DNA of 46,600 bases from Candidatus Binataceae bacterium (GCA_035500095.1 DATJXN010000029.1:1-46600), one strand, 5' to 3'. Shown: positions 34,371-44,478, counted from the stretch's first letter. Translations and numbers: made by a program. The notes: generated by a model not told the origin, from the letters alone.

Positions 34371-34719
34371 AGCGCTTCCCCGGAATAGAGCGCTGCCCGG
34401 GACTGGACCTGAGGCTCGCCGGACCTGACGCTTCCGGAGACCGACCGCAGGTCTGATTGGGCGGCCGTCTGGAACCCGGCCAGGCCGGAAGATGGGGGGC
34501 TCCGAGCGGGACCAGCGCCGCCAAGCCTCGGCCCGGCCTCTTTCTTTTGCGCCCCTTGCTCCAGCGCGACATTCCGGCTGGGGACGTTGGTCAAAATTTT
34601 TAAAGAATTCCGCCACGGGGCTGTGGCATCGCCTCGAATAATGCTTATGTTTGTTCGCGTAGAGGAATCCGGAAATTTGACTGGTTCCTGCCCAGGATTA
34701 TGTCGCGAAGCTACGCCAG
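34371..34719. promoter_or_regulatory. 349-bp region upstream of grpE
   Basis: No gene is supported here. An A/T-rich patch (34589-34612) stands out. TTGACT at 34677-34682 with TATGTC at 34699-34704 (16-base spacing) is a possible sigma-70-type promoter ending about 15 bases before the grpE ATG. I see neither a CIRCE inverted repeat nor a clear heat-shock sigma consensus. How the chaperone genes are regulated therefore stays open. Confidence 0.35.
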
Positions 34720-35412
34720 ATGAGCAAACACAAAGACGAAAAGCATCATCACCTCCACGAGCCAGGGGCCGGACACGGCCCCGGTCACGACGAGCATCAC
34801 TCTGGTCAGGACGGGCATCGGAGCAGCGATCCTGCTGAACGCCCGATCGAGCTAAACGCTAACGACGCGGTTGCCGCGGGCGCGGAGGCCGAGCTTCGCG
34901 AACAAATCTCCCTCAAAGACAAGGAAATCGCCGAGCTCAAGGACAAATACCTGCGCGGCCTGGCCGAGGCTGACAACGTTCGCAAGCGGATGCGCCAGCA
35001 GAGCGAAGAAACTGTGCGTCTCCAGCGCGAAAGCCTGCTGCGCGACCTGCTGCCGATTACCGATAACCTGGAACGAGCCGTCGACGCGGCCCGCGGCGGC
35101 GGCAACGGCAAGCCAATCGTCGAAGGGGTCGAGATGGTGCTGCGCTCGCTCCTCGACTTCCTGCGCAATCAGGGCGTGGCCCCGCGCGAATCAATCGGCC
35201 AGCCTTTCGACCCGCAGTTCCACGAGGCGGTCGATCATGTCGAGAGCACCGACTATCCGCCCAACACCGTGATAAACGAGTTCCATCGCGGCTACCAGGT
35301 CGGGGACCGCATGCTGCGCCCGGCGCGCGTGTCGGTAGCCAAGGCACCGTCGCGTGGCGAGCCTCCGCCAAATAGCCGCGAAAACAAGGGCGGCAATGGC
35401 GCAAACGAATAA
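34720..35412 (+). CDS. grpE: Nucleotide exchange factor GrpE
   Basis: The 230-residue protein releases ADP from DnaK. The N-terminus (1-40) is unusually rich in His, Lys and Gly. A long charged coiled-coil region follows, with ISLKDKEIAELKDKYLRGLA and ADNVRKRMRQQSEE (about 65-100). The C-terminal beta domain has the GrpE signature around FDPQFHEAVDHVESTDYPPN and VINEFHRGYQVGDRMLRPARV (about 165-210). It is the first gene of grpE-dnaK-dnaJ; no hrcA precedes it. No strong Shine-Dalgarno sequence is visible before the ATG. Confidence 0.95.
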   Translation: MSKHKDEKHHHLHEPGAGHGPGHDEHHSGQDGHRSSDPAERPIELNANDAVAAGAEAELREQISLKDKEIAELKDKYLRGLAEADNVRKRMRQQSEETVRLQRESLLRDLLPITDNLERAVDAARGGGNGKPIVEGVEMVLRSLLDFLRNQGVAPRESIGQPFDPQFHEAVDHVESTDYPPNTVINEFHRGYQVGDRMLRPARVSVAKAPSRGEPPPNSRENKGGNGANE

Positions 35413-35469
35413 ATCGTTTGAAAACATCGAAAGAATGATTAATTGAAGAGTTAGAGGTCGTTAAAAACC

Positions 35470-37422
<1,953 letters not shown>

Positions 37423-37452
37423 GCGACCCGCGGCCGCAGCGATGCAGATGAA

Positions 37453-37494
37453 CGGACCCCGGCGCGAGCCTGAGCAACAGACCGCCGGGGTCCG
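37453..37494 (+). terminator. 12-bp perfect hairpin between dnaK and dnaJ
   Basis: CGGACCCCGGCG (37453-37464) and CGCCGGGGTCCG (37483-37494) are perfectly complementary with an 18-base loop. It begins 31 bases after the dnaK stop and ends 37 bases before the dnaJ ATG. The sequence after it (CTTACTTTCAG) is only mildly T-rich. It may terminate a fraction of dnaK transcripts, protect their 3' ends, or be an attenuator that lowers dnaJ expression. Confidence 0.55.
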
Positions 37495-37531
37495 CTTACT
37501 TTCAGAGGCGTTCTAGACTAGAATTGCGCCG

Positions 37532-38662
37532 ATGCCGCCGCAGGCTAAAAAACGCGACTATTACGAAGTTCTCGGCGTCGAACGCGCCGCCGGTGAAGAC
37601 GAGCTCAAGAAAGCCTACCGCCGCCTGGCGATCCAATACCATCCCGACCGCAATCCCGGCGACAGGCAAGCGGAGGAGCGCTTCAAGGAACTCAACGAGG
37701 CCTACCAGGTGCTCTCCGACCCCGAGCGGCGCGCACAGTACGACCGTTATGGGCACGCCGCGTTCCAGGGAGCTCAGGGCAACGGCTTCGGCTTCGAGTT
37801 TACCCAGGGCTTCGAAGAGGTCTTCTCGGACATTTTCGGCGATTTTTTCGGCACCGGACGCGGGCGGACACGGTCGCGCTCCCGGCGCGGCGACGATCTG
37901 CGCTACGATCTTGAAGTCGAATTCGAGGAAGCGGCGCGTGGCACCGAAAAAGTAATTAAATTCCAGCGCTTGGCGAGCTGCGAGGCCTGCGGCGGAAGCC
38001 GGGCGCGGGGCGGCGCGGAGGGCGCTCGCACCTGTCCCAATTGCCGCGGGACCGGCCAGGTCAGAACTCAGCAGGGCTTCTTTTCCATCGCCACCACCTG
38101 CGGCCAATGCCGCGGCGAAGGCACGATCATCGCCGACCCCTGTCCCAAGTGCCAGGGCCAGGGACGCATCCGCCGCTCCGAATCGCTGTCGGTGAGAATT
38201 CCTCCTGGTGTCGATAATGGCTCGCGCCTCAAACTGCGCGGCGAGGGCGAAGCCGGATGGGGCGGCGGACCGTCAGGCGACCTCTACGTGGTGGTCCACG
38301 TCAAGGAACACGACCTCTTCGTCCGCCAGGACAACGATGTCATCATCGAATTGCCCGTCAGCTTTCCGCAGGCCGCGCTCGGCACCGAGGTCGAGGTGCC
38401 CACGCTCGACGGCAAGGTCAAGCTGAAAATCCAGGCCGGCACGCAATCGGGCAAGGTCTTCCGGCTCAAGGGTAAGGGCTTCCCGGATTTGCACGGCTAC
38501 GGGCGCGGCGACCAACTGGTGCGAATGGTGGTCGAGACTCCGAAGCGGCTTACCGCGCGCCAGCGCGAACTGCTCGAGGAGTTCGCGAGCATCGACGGCG
38601 AGGCCGTCAATCATCCTCTCTCCAAGGGCTTCGTCGACAAACTCAAAGAGATGTTCGGCTAG
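37532..38662 (+). CDS. dnaJ: Chaperone DnaJ (Hsp40)
   Basis: The 376-residue protein has the complete type I layout. The J-domain with HPD at residues 37-39 is at 8-72. A short Gly/Phe region ([21 protein letters not shown]) covers about 85-115. Four CxxCxGxG-type zinc motifs follow ([32 protein letters not shown]), and then the C-terminal beta domains containing [20 protein letters not shown]. It stimulates the ATPase of DnaK and delivers clients to it. The first motif ends GGSR instead of GxG-G, a minor variation. It follows dnaK on the same strand beyond a strong hairpin. Confidence 0.97.
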   Translation: MPPQAKKRDYYEVLGVERAAGEDELKKAYRRLAIQYHPDRNPGDRQAEERFKELNEAYQVLSDPERRAQYDRYGHAAFQGAQGNGFGFEFTQGFEEVFSDIFGDFFGTGRGRTRSRSRRGDDLRYDLEVEFEEAARGTEKVIKFQRLASCEACGGSRARGGAEGARTCPNCRGTGQVRTQQGFFSIATTCGQCRGEGTIIADPCPKCQGQGRIRRSESLSVRIPPGVDNGSRLKLRGEGEAGWGGGPSGDLYVVVHVKEHDLFVRQDNDVIIELPVSFPQAALGTEVEVPTLDGKVKLKIQAGTQSGKVFRLKGKGFPDLHGYGRGDQLVRMVVETPKRLTARQRELLEEFASIDGEAVNHPLSKGFVDKLKEMFG

Positions 38663-38733
38663 CCGGCCGGGTTTTCGGCTGACGGGCCAAAATCTGCGCT
38701 CGCGCCCGGTTCGCGCTCGCGCACAGGCGGCCT

Positions 38734-39681
38734 TCAGCTTTTGGCGTATTCGCCTCCCTGACGGCCGAGGCGCTCGAAGAGCGCGCGGCGCATCACGCCC
38801 GGCGGCGGTGCGACGCCGTTAAACAGCTCGAAGGCGAGCTCACCCTGATTCACCAGCATCCCCGCGCCATCAGCGGCGCGCCGTTCAAGCGCGATCGCCG
38901 GCCACAGAAAAGCGGTCGGCTGCGCCGCATAGATGAGATCGTAAAAGAAACAGCCGCGCGGCGTCCGCGCGTAGTCGATTCGCGCGAAGCTCGCCTGCGT
39001 GAGACCCATCGGCGTTGCGTTCAAGATAATCGCGGCGCGTCCGAGCAGCGCCGCGTCGGCGAGCGCGTCGAGCCCGCGCACCGAAAGCGGCACGCCGGCC
39101 AGCGCCAGCGGCAGCCGCGCGCGCAGCCGCCGTATCAGGGCGGCGCCGCGCGCCAGCGTGCGATTGGCGATCACAACCTCGCCGGCGCCGCGGCGCAGAC
39201 AGGCGACGACGGCGGAGGAGGCGGCGCCGCCGGCCCCGACCACGAGCGCCGTCGCTCCTTCGACCTCGACCCCGAGGCTTGCGAGGTCGCGCTCAAGGCC
39301 GCGGGCGTCGGTGTTGTCGCCATAAAGGCCGGCACCGCGGTTTACGACGCAATTGATCGCGCCGAGCATCAGGGCCTCGACGCTAAGCTTCGTCATCATC
39401 GTAAGCGCGCGCTCCTTGTGCGGCACGGTCAGGTTGACGCCGACGATTCCGAGCGCGGGCAGCGCGCGGAGCGCCGCAGCGAGCATCGACGGCTTGACGT
39501 GGAAGGCCGCGTAGGCGCGATCCATGCCGAGCGCGGCATAGGCCGCGTTGTGCATCGCGGGCGAGAGCGAATGTTCGACCGGGTCGCCGAAGACGGCGGC
39601 GATGCGCGTCGCGCCGCCGAGCGCGAGCGCGCCCGCGGCCGCGCGGCGGCCGCGCACGCCGGGGCGGCGCCGCTCAGCCAT
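38734..39681 (-). CDS. aroE: Shikimate dehydrogenase
   Basis: The preferred ATG 39681 gives 315 residues and an overlap of eight bases with pyrE; ATG 39696 is a possible alternative. After an Arg/Ala-rich leader, the substrate domain shows FGDPVEHSLSPAMHN and the catalytic lysine in VNLTVPHKERAL. The aspartate in GDNTDARGLERDL and the NADP loop LVVGAGGAASSAVVACLRRG with the IANRTL basic segment follow. MLVNQGELAFELFNG closes the fold. The enzyme reduces 3-dehydroshikimate in aromatic amino-acid synthesis. It is slightly longer than the usual 270-290 residues because of the N-terminal leader. Confidence 0.95.
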   Translation of the reverse strand: MAERRRPGVRGRRAAAGALALGGATRIAAVFGDPVEHSLSPAMHNAAYAALGMDRAYAAFHVKPSMLAAALRALPALGIVGVNLTVPHKERALTMMTKLSVEALMLGAINCVVNRGAGLYGDNTDARGLERDLASLGVEVEGATALVVGAGGAASSAVVACLRRGAGEVVIANRTLARGAALIRRLRARLPLALAGVPLSVRGLDALADAALLGRAAIILNATPMGLTQASFARIDYARTPRGCFFYDLIYAAQPTAFLWPAIALERRAADGAGMLVNQGELAFELFNGVAPPPGVMRRALFERLGRQGGEYAKS

Positions 39682-40249
39682 CGCCAGTTCGCGCACGCTC
39701 CGCGCGCACTTCCTCGGCCGTATAGAGCCATCGGTACTTGAGCCCGGCGGCGGCGAACGCCGCCGCCGCGCCCTCGCCGCGGTCGACCAGCGCGAAGGCG
39801 TTGGTCACCGTCGCGCCCTCCGCGCGCAGCGCGTCGACAGCCTGCAGGCTCGAGCCGCCGGTAGTGATCGTATCGTCGATCACGGCGGCCCGAAGATCCT
39901 TGCGGAACGCGCCTTCGATCTGCTGCTGCAGGCCGTGCGCCTTCATCTCCTTGCGCACGAAAAAGCCGCGCAGATTGGCCCCGCGATTGTGCGCCGCGAC
40001 AATCAGCGCGTCGGTCACCGGGAGCGCGCCCGCCGCCATCCCGCCGATCTGCTCGACGCCCTCCTCCAGCACCAGCTCGAGCATCAGCTCGCCGGCGAGG
40101 TATGCTCCGCGCGGGAGATAGAGTGTGCGCTTGCAGTCGATGTAGTAGTTCGACGACCGCCCCGACGCGAGCGTCAGCGCGGCCGGGCGTTCGAAATAGG
40201 ACTCGCGCGCCAGTAGCGCGAGCAGTTCGCTGCGTTGGGCCTGGTTCAT
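39674..40249 (-). CDS. pyrE: Orotate phosphoribosyltransferase
   Basis: The ATG at 40249 gives 191 residues and the usual start MNQAQRSELLALLARESYFE; ATG 40276 would add nine basic residues and neither has a strong ribosome site. ASGRSSNYYIDCKRTLYLP (about 26-44) is the orotate-site region, GFFVRKEMKAHG follows, and the PRPP loop VIDDTITTGGSSLQAVDALR lies near 120-140. The enzyme joins orotate to PRPP in pyrimidine synthesis, in the cytoplasm. It overlaps aroE by eight bases and is divergent from the DUF1614 gene. Confidence 0.95.
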   Translation of the reverse strand: MNQAQRSELLALLARESYFERPAALTLASGRSSNYYIDCKRTLYLPRGAYLAGELMLELVLEEGVEQIGGMAAGALPVTDALIVAAHNRGANLRGFFVRKEMKAHGLQQQIEGAFRKDLRAAVIDDTITTGGSSLQAVDALRAEGATVTNAFALVDRGEGAAAAFAAAGLKYRWLYTAEEVRAERARTGDG

Positions 40250-40385
40250 CGTCTTGCGCGCGATCTTACCCCCCATCGCGCCGGGCACAAGAGGCCGCAC
40301 AGACGACGCAAAACAGACGGACTGCCGGGGCCGAGCATGCGAGGGCCGGTGTGCCATGCGTGGAGGCTTGGTATGATGACGGACC

Positions 40386-41075
40386 ATGTTTTTCGCGCCG
40401 TTCCTGTTCCTCTACTCGATAATCTTTTTCGTCGCGCTGGCGCTTTTGTTCGCGATGCTCGAGATAGGCGCGATCGACTACGCCTTCAATGCGCTGGGCC
40501 TGCCGCCGCATGCGGCGTTCTGGGCCCTGATGGTTAGCCTGCTGGGGAGTTACATCAACATCCCGATAACCCGCATCGAAAGCGGTGACGGCGAGCCGCC
40601 GCCGGCCGACGTGGTGAGCTACTTCGGCGTGCGCTACCGGGTGCCGACGCATCTGGCGCCCACACGTTCGACCGTGATTGCGATCAACGTGGGCGGCGCG
40701 ATCGTTCCGCTATGCATCTGCGCGTGGATCCTTGCGGCCGACCCGGCGGTGTTTGTGCGCGCGATGCTGGGAACCGCGGGGGTGACCGCCATCGTGCATC
40801 GCGCGGCGCGCCCGATTCCGAAAGTGGGAATCGCCACCCCGATGTTCATCCCGCCGATCGTCGCGGCGCTCTTCGGGATGCTGCTCGGCGGCGGTGTCGC
40901 GCATCACGCGGACGCGATCGCCTATATCAGCGGCGTGATGGGAACGCTCATCGGCGCCGACCTGATGAACCTCGGGCGGCTGAGCGAGCTTGGCGCGCCG
41001 GTCGCGTCGATCGGCGGCGCCGGAACCTTCGACGGAATCTTCCTTACCGGAATCGTCGCGGTGCTGCTGGCCTAG
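40386..41075 (+). CDS. DUF1614 family membrane protein
   Basis: The 229-residue integral membrane protein has about seven hydrophobic segments. SLLGSYINIPITRIESGDGE (about 50-69), a cytoplasmic loop rich in polar residues, and RPIPKVGIATPMFIPPIVAALFG (about 140-162) are typical of DUF1614 proteins. GTLIGADLMNLGRL and GGAGTFDGIFLTGIVAVLLA end the protein. The family has no established function. It starts 136 bp from the divergent pyrE start and stands alone on its strand. Confidence 0.84.
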   Translation: MFFAPFLFLYSIIFFVALALLFAMLEIGAIDYAFNALGLPPHAAFWALMVSLLGSYINIPITRIESGDGEPPPADVVSYFGVRYRVPTHLAPTRSTVIAINVGGAIVPLCICAWILAADPAVFVRAMLGTAGVTAIVHRAARPIPKVGIATPMFIPPIVAALFGMLLGGGVAHHADAIAYISGVMGTLIGADLMNLGRLSELGAPVASIGGAGTFDGIFLTGIVAVLLA

Positions 41076-41112
41076 CGGCGCCGCGCGCGTTTCAGTGCGC
41101 GCCCGTCCGCGT

Positions 41113-41514
41113 TCAGGCGGGCTTGAACTTTACCAGCGTGCGCTCGGGGGTGACGTCGTCGAAGTGTACCACAACCGGCATCCCGACCTTCACGCTCTCC
41201 GGCGGCGCGACGATATTCGTCGTCATCCGCGGCCCCTCGTCGAGTTCGACGATCGCCAGCACGTACGGTTGATCGGCGAACGAGCGGGTCGAGGCGCGGC
41301 GCACGACGGTGTAGCTGTACACCTGGCCGCGTCCGCTGACGCGCTCCCACGCAAGGCGGTCGGAAAAGCAGTGGGGGCAGCGCTCGCGCGGATAATAGAT
41401 ATACGCCTTGCACGCGGCGCATCGCTGAAGGCTCAATTCATGGCGCCGCGCGGCTTCCCAGAATGGCCGGCTGGTCGGTGTCGGCTTCGGCAGCGGTTTG
41501 AGATATTCGCTCAT
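41113..41514 (-). CDS. DUF35 / OB-fold acyl-CoA-associated protein with zinc ribbon
   Basis: The 133-residue protein starts at ATG 41514, overlapping the thiolase-like gene stop by four bases (ATGA). An N-terminal helix (RPFWEAARRHELSLQRC) leads into a rubredoxin-like zinc ribbon with CAACKAYIYYPRERCPHC (CxxC twice, about 32-49). The C-terminal OB fold contains GRGQVYSYTVV and PYVLAIVELDEGPRM. Such proteins are structural or substrate-channel partners of thiolase-fold enzymes; in steroid side-chain degradation the DUF35 part of ChsH2 pairs with Ltp2. The overlap here supports such a complex. Confidence 0.92.
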   Translation of the reverse strand: MSEYLKPLPKPTPTSRPFWEAARRHELSLQRCAACKAYIYYPRERCPHCFSDRLAWERVSGRGQVYSYTVVRRASTRSFADQPYVLAIVELDEGPRMTTNIVAPPESVKVGMPVVVHFDDVTPERTLVKFKPA

Positions 41515-42671
41515 GACCGCCGCTCCAGGATGAGGCTTGCCTGCTCGCTCATGATGCCGCCGTTGCCGTTGACGTAGGCGAGCTGCGCGTCCTTGACCTG
41601 GCGCGCGCCGCCGCGGCCCATCAGCTGGCGCACCGCCTCTGTCACGTGGCTCATCCCGCCGCCCAGCCCCGGCTGCCCGAAGGAAAGCTGGCCGCCGTGG
41701 GTGTTGCATGGAAAGTCGCCGGCGTACGACAGATCGTGCTCCCACACGAAATTTCCGCCCTGCCCTTTCTTGCAGAATCCGGCGTCCTCGAGCGTCACGA
41801 TCACCGTGATGGTGTAGCAGTCGTACGGGCAGACGAGGTCGATATCCTTGTGCGCGACGCCGGCCATCTTGAACGCCGCCTCGGCCGCGACTTTCACCGG
41901 CGAATCGGTCAGCGATGGCGCGTAGGTAATCGATGCGTGATTCGAATATTCGCCCGCGCCGAGCAGCCAGACCGGCGGATGTTTGGCGCGCCGGGCGACG
42001 TCGGGCGAGGCCACCACGACCGCCGATCCACCGCTGCACGGGCTGACTATTTCGTATAGGTGGAGCGGATCGACGATCATGCGCGAGTTGAGCACGTCGG
42101 CGATCGTGAGTTCGCGGTCGTTGAACGTCGCGAGCGGGTTTTTGACCGCGCTTCTCCGCTGGTCCACCGCGACCTTGGCCATCTGCTCGGCCGTGGTGCC
42201 GTACTCGTACATGTGGCGATGGGCGATCATCGCGTAGCCGCAATTGGCGCCGATATTTCCGTAGGGCGCCTCGAATTCGCGCTGCACCGAGATCACGGGC
42301 GGCTTCTGGTCGCCGAACTTGTTGAGATCGCCGACCACGCATAGCACCGCGTTACACATCCCGCCCGCGATCGCCGCCGCCGCCCGCCACACCATCCCGG
42401 CCGGGCTCGCGCCGCCGATATCGACCTGGTTGAGCATCCGCGGATTGATTCCCATCACCTCGGCGACGCTCGCCGGATACAGCATTCCCGCATCCGCAAA
42501 CGCCATCCCGCAGAGGAACCCGTCGATCTCCCCGGTCTCAAGGCCCGCATCCGCGATCGCTTCCGCCGCCGCGTTCGACATCAGGCCGAGCGCGGTCGCG
42601 TCCGGCGGCGCGTCCTTGGTAGGCTTGAGCTCGCCGATTCCGATAACGGCGGCCGTTCCTTTAAGACTCAT
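41511..42671 (-). CDS. Thiolase-fold protein lacking the nucleophilic cysteine (Ltp2-like candidate)
   Basis: ATG 42671 has TTGGAG nine bases upstream and gives 386 residues starting MSLKGTAAVIGIGE; the longer frame to 42737 adds non-conserved sequence. The two-fold thiolase architecture is clear, with VNGNGG near 368-373 and NTHGGQLSFGQPG at 323-335. At the position where thiolases have the acylated cysteine, this protein reads QVDIGGASPAGM (82-93), so Cys is absent. CPYDCYT (281-287) lies in the second half. A normal thiolase reaction is therefore unlikely. With the coupled DUF35 partner the best hypothesis is an Ltp2-type retro-aldolase or related acyl-CoA lyase; this is inference. Confidence 0.86.
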   Translation of the reverse strand: MSLKGTAAVIGIGELKPTKDAPPDATALGLMSNAAAEAIADAGLETGEIDGFLCGMAFADAGMLYPASVAEVMGINPRMLNQVDIGGASPAGMVWRAAAAIAGGMCNAVLCVVGDLNKFGDQKPPVISVQREFEAPYGNIGANCGYAMIAHRHMYEYGTTAEQMAKVAVDQRRSAVKNPLATFNDRELTIADVLNSRMIVDPLHLYEIVSPCSGGSAVVVASPDVARRAKHPPVWLLGAGEYSNHASITYAPSLTDSPVKVAAEAAFKMAGVAHKDIDLVCPYDCYTITVIVTLEDAGFCKKGQGGNFVWEHDLSYAGDFPCNTHGGQLSFGQPGLGGGMSHVTEAVRQLMGRGGARQVKDAQLAYVNGNGGIMSEQASLILERRS

Positions 42672-42800
42672 CAGAGCACGCTCCAATTCCATTTCATCGC
42701 TATCGACTACCACAAAGCGCGCGAGATCGGTAAGCAACGCAGGCTGACACGCGCGGCTCTTTCGGTTAGCGTATTCGGATTCGCAAGGAGCGTTTTACCG

Positions 42801-42980
42801 ATGGCATTTGTCATGTGCGACGACCACAACCTCTCCGTCGAGGCCGACGGGATGGATGTGGCGATGGCCAAGCAGGTCATGCTGGGCGAGCCCAAGCCGA
42901 ATCCGACCGCGGTCGAAAAGGAACTGACGGATTTCGGCGCCGCCCATCGCGATTGTAATTTGCGTATCGTTCCCGATTAA
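42801..42980 (+). CDS. 59-residue protein with C-x2-H and H-x2-C pair
   Basis: The ATG at 42801 has a textbook AAGGAG ribosome site at 42785-42790 (10-base spacing), and the frame runs to TAA at 42978-42980. The product is acidic and hydrophilic. It begins MAFVMCDDHN and ends LRIVPD. Cys6-x2-His9 near the N-terminus and His49-x2-Cys52 near the C-terminus could together bind one metal ion. I recognise no family. It is divergent from the thiolase-like gene and lies 95 bp before the FAD oxidoreductase on the same strand. Its stop codon lies inside the first unit of a 17-bp tandem repeat. Confidence 0.62.
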   Translation: MAFVMCDDHNLSVEADGMDVAMAKQVMLGEPKPNPTAVEKELTDFGAAHRDCNLRIVPD

Positions 42981-43049
42981 CCGAAGTGCCCGATTAACCG
43001 AAGTGCCCGATTGACGGAAGTGCCCGATTGACGGAAGCGCCCGGCTGAC
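42972..43049. repeat. 17-bp tandem repeat, about 4.6 copies
   Basis: Units of CCCGATTAACCGAAGTG start at 42972 and 42989 (identical). Two further units at 43006 and 43023 read CCCGATTGACGGAAGTG with one late change in the last, and a partial unit lies at 43040-43049. The repeat begins inside the stop region of the 59-residue gene and ends 26 bases before the FAD oxidoreductase ATG. Units 1-2 and 3-4 form pairs, suggesting stepwise duplication. Confidence 0.9.
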
Positions 43050-43075
43050 GTTAACACCGGGCCACGGAAAAGCTC

Positions 43076-44284
43076 ATGTACGACGCGATTGTGGTGGGTG
43101 CGCGATGCGCGGGAGCGCCAACGGCGATGCTGCTCGCGCGCGCGGGCCATCGCGTGCTGTTGGTGGACCGCGCGGAGTTTCCGAGCGACATCATGTCCAC
43201 GCATTACATCCATCAGCCGGGGGTCGCGCGGCTCAAACGATGGGGCCTGCTCGACGCGGTGCTCGCCACCAACTGTCCGCCGATCGAGCGCATCCGGCTC
43301 GACGCCGGACCGCTCGCGCTCGAAAGCTCGCCCGTGCCTTACGAGGACACCGAGATTGCACTTTGTCCGCGGCGCATGCTGCTCGACAAGATCCTGTTCG
43401 ATGCGGCCGCGCGGGCCGGAGCAGAAATACGCGACGCGTTCACGGTCGAGGCTCTCACGTGGGAGAGCGGATGCGTCAGCGGAATACGCGGGCGCGATCT
43501 GCGCGGCGCGAAGGAGCATCGCGAGCACGCGCGAATCGTGATCGGCGCCGACGGCCCGTGGTCGGCCGTCGCGCGGGCGGTCGAGGCGCCGGAGTACGAA
43601 ACTGTGTCCGCGCTGACTTGCGGCTATTACAGCTACTTCAGCGGTGTGCGCCTGAATGCCTGCGAGGTGCATCCGCGTCCCGGATGCACCGCGCTCGGTT
43701 TCGCCACCAACGACGCGCTCACCTGCATCGCGGTCGAGCGGCCCAAGGCCGAGTTCGAAGCGTGGCGATCCGATATCGAGGGCGGCTTCTTCAAGGCGCT
43801 GGAAGCGGCGCCGGACCTGTACGAGCGCGTGCGCGCGGGCTTTCGCGAGGAGCGGTTCGCCGGCACCGGCGGTATCGCGAACTATTTCCGCAGACCCTAC
43901 GGCCCCGGATGGGCGCTGGTGGGCGACGCGGGCTATCACAAAGATCCGATAACCGGCTTCGGCATTACGGACGCGCTCCGCGACGCCGAGTTGCTGGCCG
44001 AGGCCGCCGGCGCGGGGCTGGCCGGGCGCGAGCCGATGGAACAGGCGCTCGCTCGTTACGAAAGCGCACGCAATGCGGCCTCGATGGAACTCTACCGCTT
44101 CACCTGCGAGCTGGCGCGGCTCGAGGGGCCGTCGCCGATGCTGCTCGCGCTGATGCCCGCGCTCGCCGGCAACGACGCCGACACGCGCCGCTTCATGGGC
44201 ACGGTCGCCACGACCGTCGCGCTCTCGGAGTTTTACGCGCCGAACAACCTGATGCGGATCATGCGCGCAGCCGGCCGCGCGTAG
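43076..44284 (+). CDS. FAD-dependent oxidoreductase (PHBH-fold / geranylgeranyl reductase-like)
   Basis: The 402-residue protein begins with an FAD-binding beta-alpha-beta unit, YDAIVVGARCAGAPTAMLLA (2-21), and VLLVDRAEF (about 27-35). The second FAD motif VGDAGYHKDPITGFGITDAL (about 281-300) is the form seen in group A flavoprotein monooxygenase-like and geranylgeranyl-reductase-like proteins. ARIVIGADGPWSAVAR carries the DG motif that contacts FAD and NAD(P)H. No membrane segment or signal peptide is visible. The substrate cannot be predicted. The gene is monocistronic, ending 87 bp before the initiator tRNA. Confidence 0.92.
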   Translation: MYDAIVVGARCAGAPTAMLLARAGHRVLLVDRAEFPSDIMSTHYIHQPGVARLKRWGLLDAVLATNCPPIERIRLDAGPLALESSPVPYEDTEIALCPRRMLLDKILFDAAARAGAEIRDAFTVEALTWESGCVSGIRGRDLRGAKEHREHARIVIGADGPWSAVARAVEAPEYETVSALTCGYYSYFSGVRLNACEVHPRPGCTALGFATNDALTCIAVERPKAEFEAWRSDIEGGFFKALEAAPDLYERVRAGFREERFAGTGGIANYFRRPYGPGWALVGDAGYHKDPITGFGITDALRDAELLAEAAGAGLAGREPMEQALARYESARNAASMELYRFTCELARLEGPSPMLLALMPALAGNDADTRRFMGTVATTVALSEFYAPNNLMRIMRAAGRA

Positions 44285-44336
44285 CCCGACGCGATCGGGG
44301 CAAACGCAGCGAGCGCTTATGCTTGAGGATCGTGTG

Positions 44337-44366
44337 TTGACCCCGCTTGGGGGGTGCCGATAGTAT
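44337..44366 (+). promoter_or_regulatory. Promoter of the initiator tRNA gene
   Basis: TTGACC at 44337-44342 and TAGTAT at 44361-44366 are spaced by 18 bases and resemble a sigma-70 promoter. The expected start of transcription falls close to the mature 5' end of the tRNA. Confidence 0.5.
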
Positions 44367-44371
44367 GCCGG

Positions 44372-44448
44372 GGCGGGGTGGAGCAGTCTGGTAGCTCGCC
44401 GGGCTCATAACCCGGAGGTCGAAGGTTCAAATCCCTCCCCCGCAACCA
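44372..44448 (+). tRNA. Initiator tRNA-Met (CAT)
   Basis: The 77-base gene folds as a cloverleaf with a CAT anticodon (44406-44408). Three consecutive G:C pairs (GGG/CCC) flank the anticodon loop CTCATAA, and the first pair of the acceptor stem is unpaired (G1/A72); both mark an initiator rather than elongator tRNA-Met, although C1/A72 would be more usual. The T-loop GGTTCAAATCC and an encoded CCA are present. Its 3' half (44397 onward) is repeated exactly at 46241, which indicates integration of foreign DNA into this gene. Confidence 0.95.
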
Positions 44449-44455
44449 AAAAACC
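44397..44455 (+). repeat. attL-like direct repeat (59 bp, 3' half of tRNA-Met)
   Basis: The 59 bases from just before the anticodon stem, through CCA, into the first arm of the terminator are identical to 46241-46299. Segments of this kind are the usual crossover sites of tyrosine integrases. This copy belongs to the intact tRNA. Confidence 0.8.
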
Positions 44456-44478
44456 TGCGCTAGCTGCGCGGGTTTTTT
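44448..44478 (+). terminator. Terminator of the tRNA-Met gene
   Basis: AAAAAACCTGCGC (44448-44460) pairs with GCGCGGGTTTTTT (44466-44478), with one T/G wobble and a five-base loop, and ends in a run of seven T. This is a typical Rho-independent terminator, using the A/T pairs in both directions. Confidence 0.88.

Noticed and set aside
33801..34616. 271-residue minus-strand frame around the lipoprotein gene
   Set aside because: Arg/Val-rich shadow; the plus-strand gene has a lipobox and a ribosome site.
34371..34719. CIRCE element or heat-shock sigma promoter before grpE
   Set aside because: No TTAGCACTC/GAGTGCTAA inverted repeat and no CTTGAA...CCCCAT pair could be found.
41511..42671. Ordinary acetyl-CoA acetyltransferase
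   Set aside because: The nucleophilic cysteine is replaced (GGAS), so the standard thiolase reaction is unlikely.
42972..43049. CRISPR array
   Set aside because: The repeats are directly adjacent with no unique spacers and there are no cas genes.
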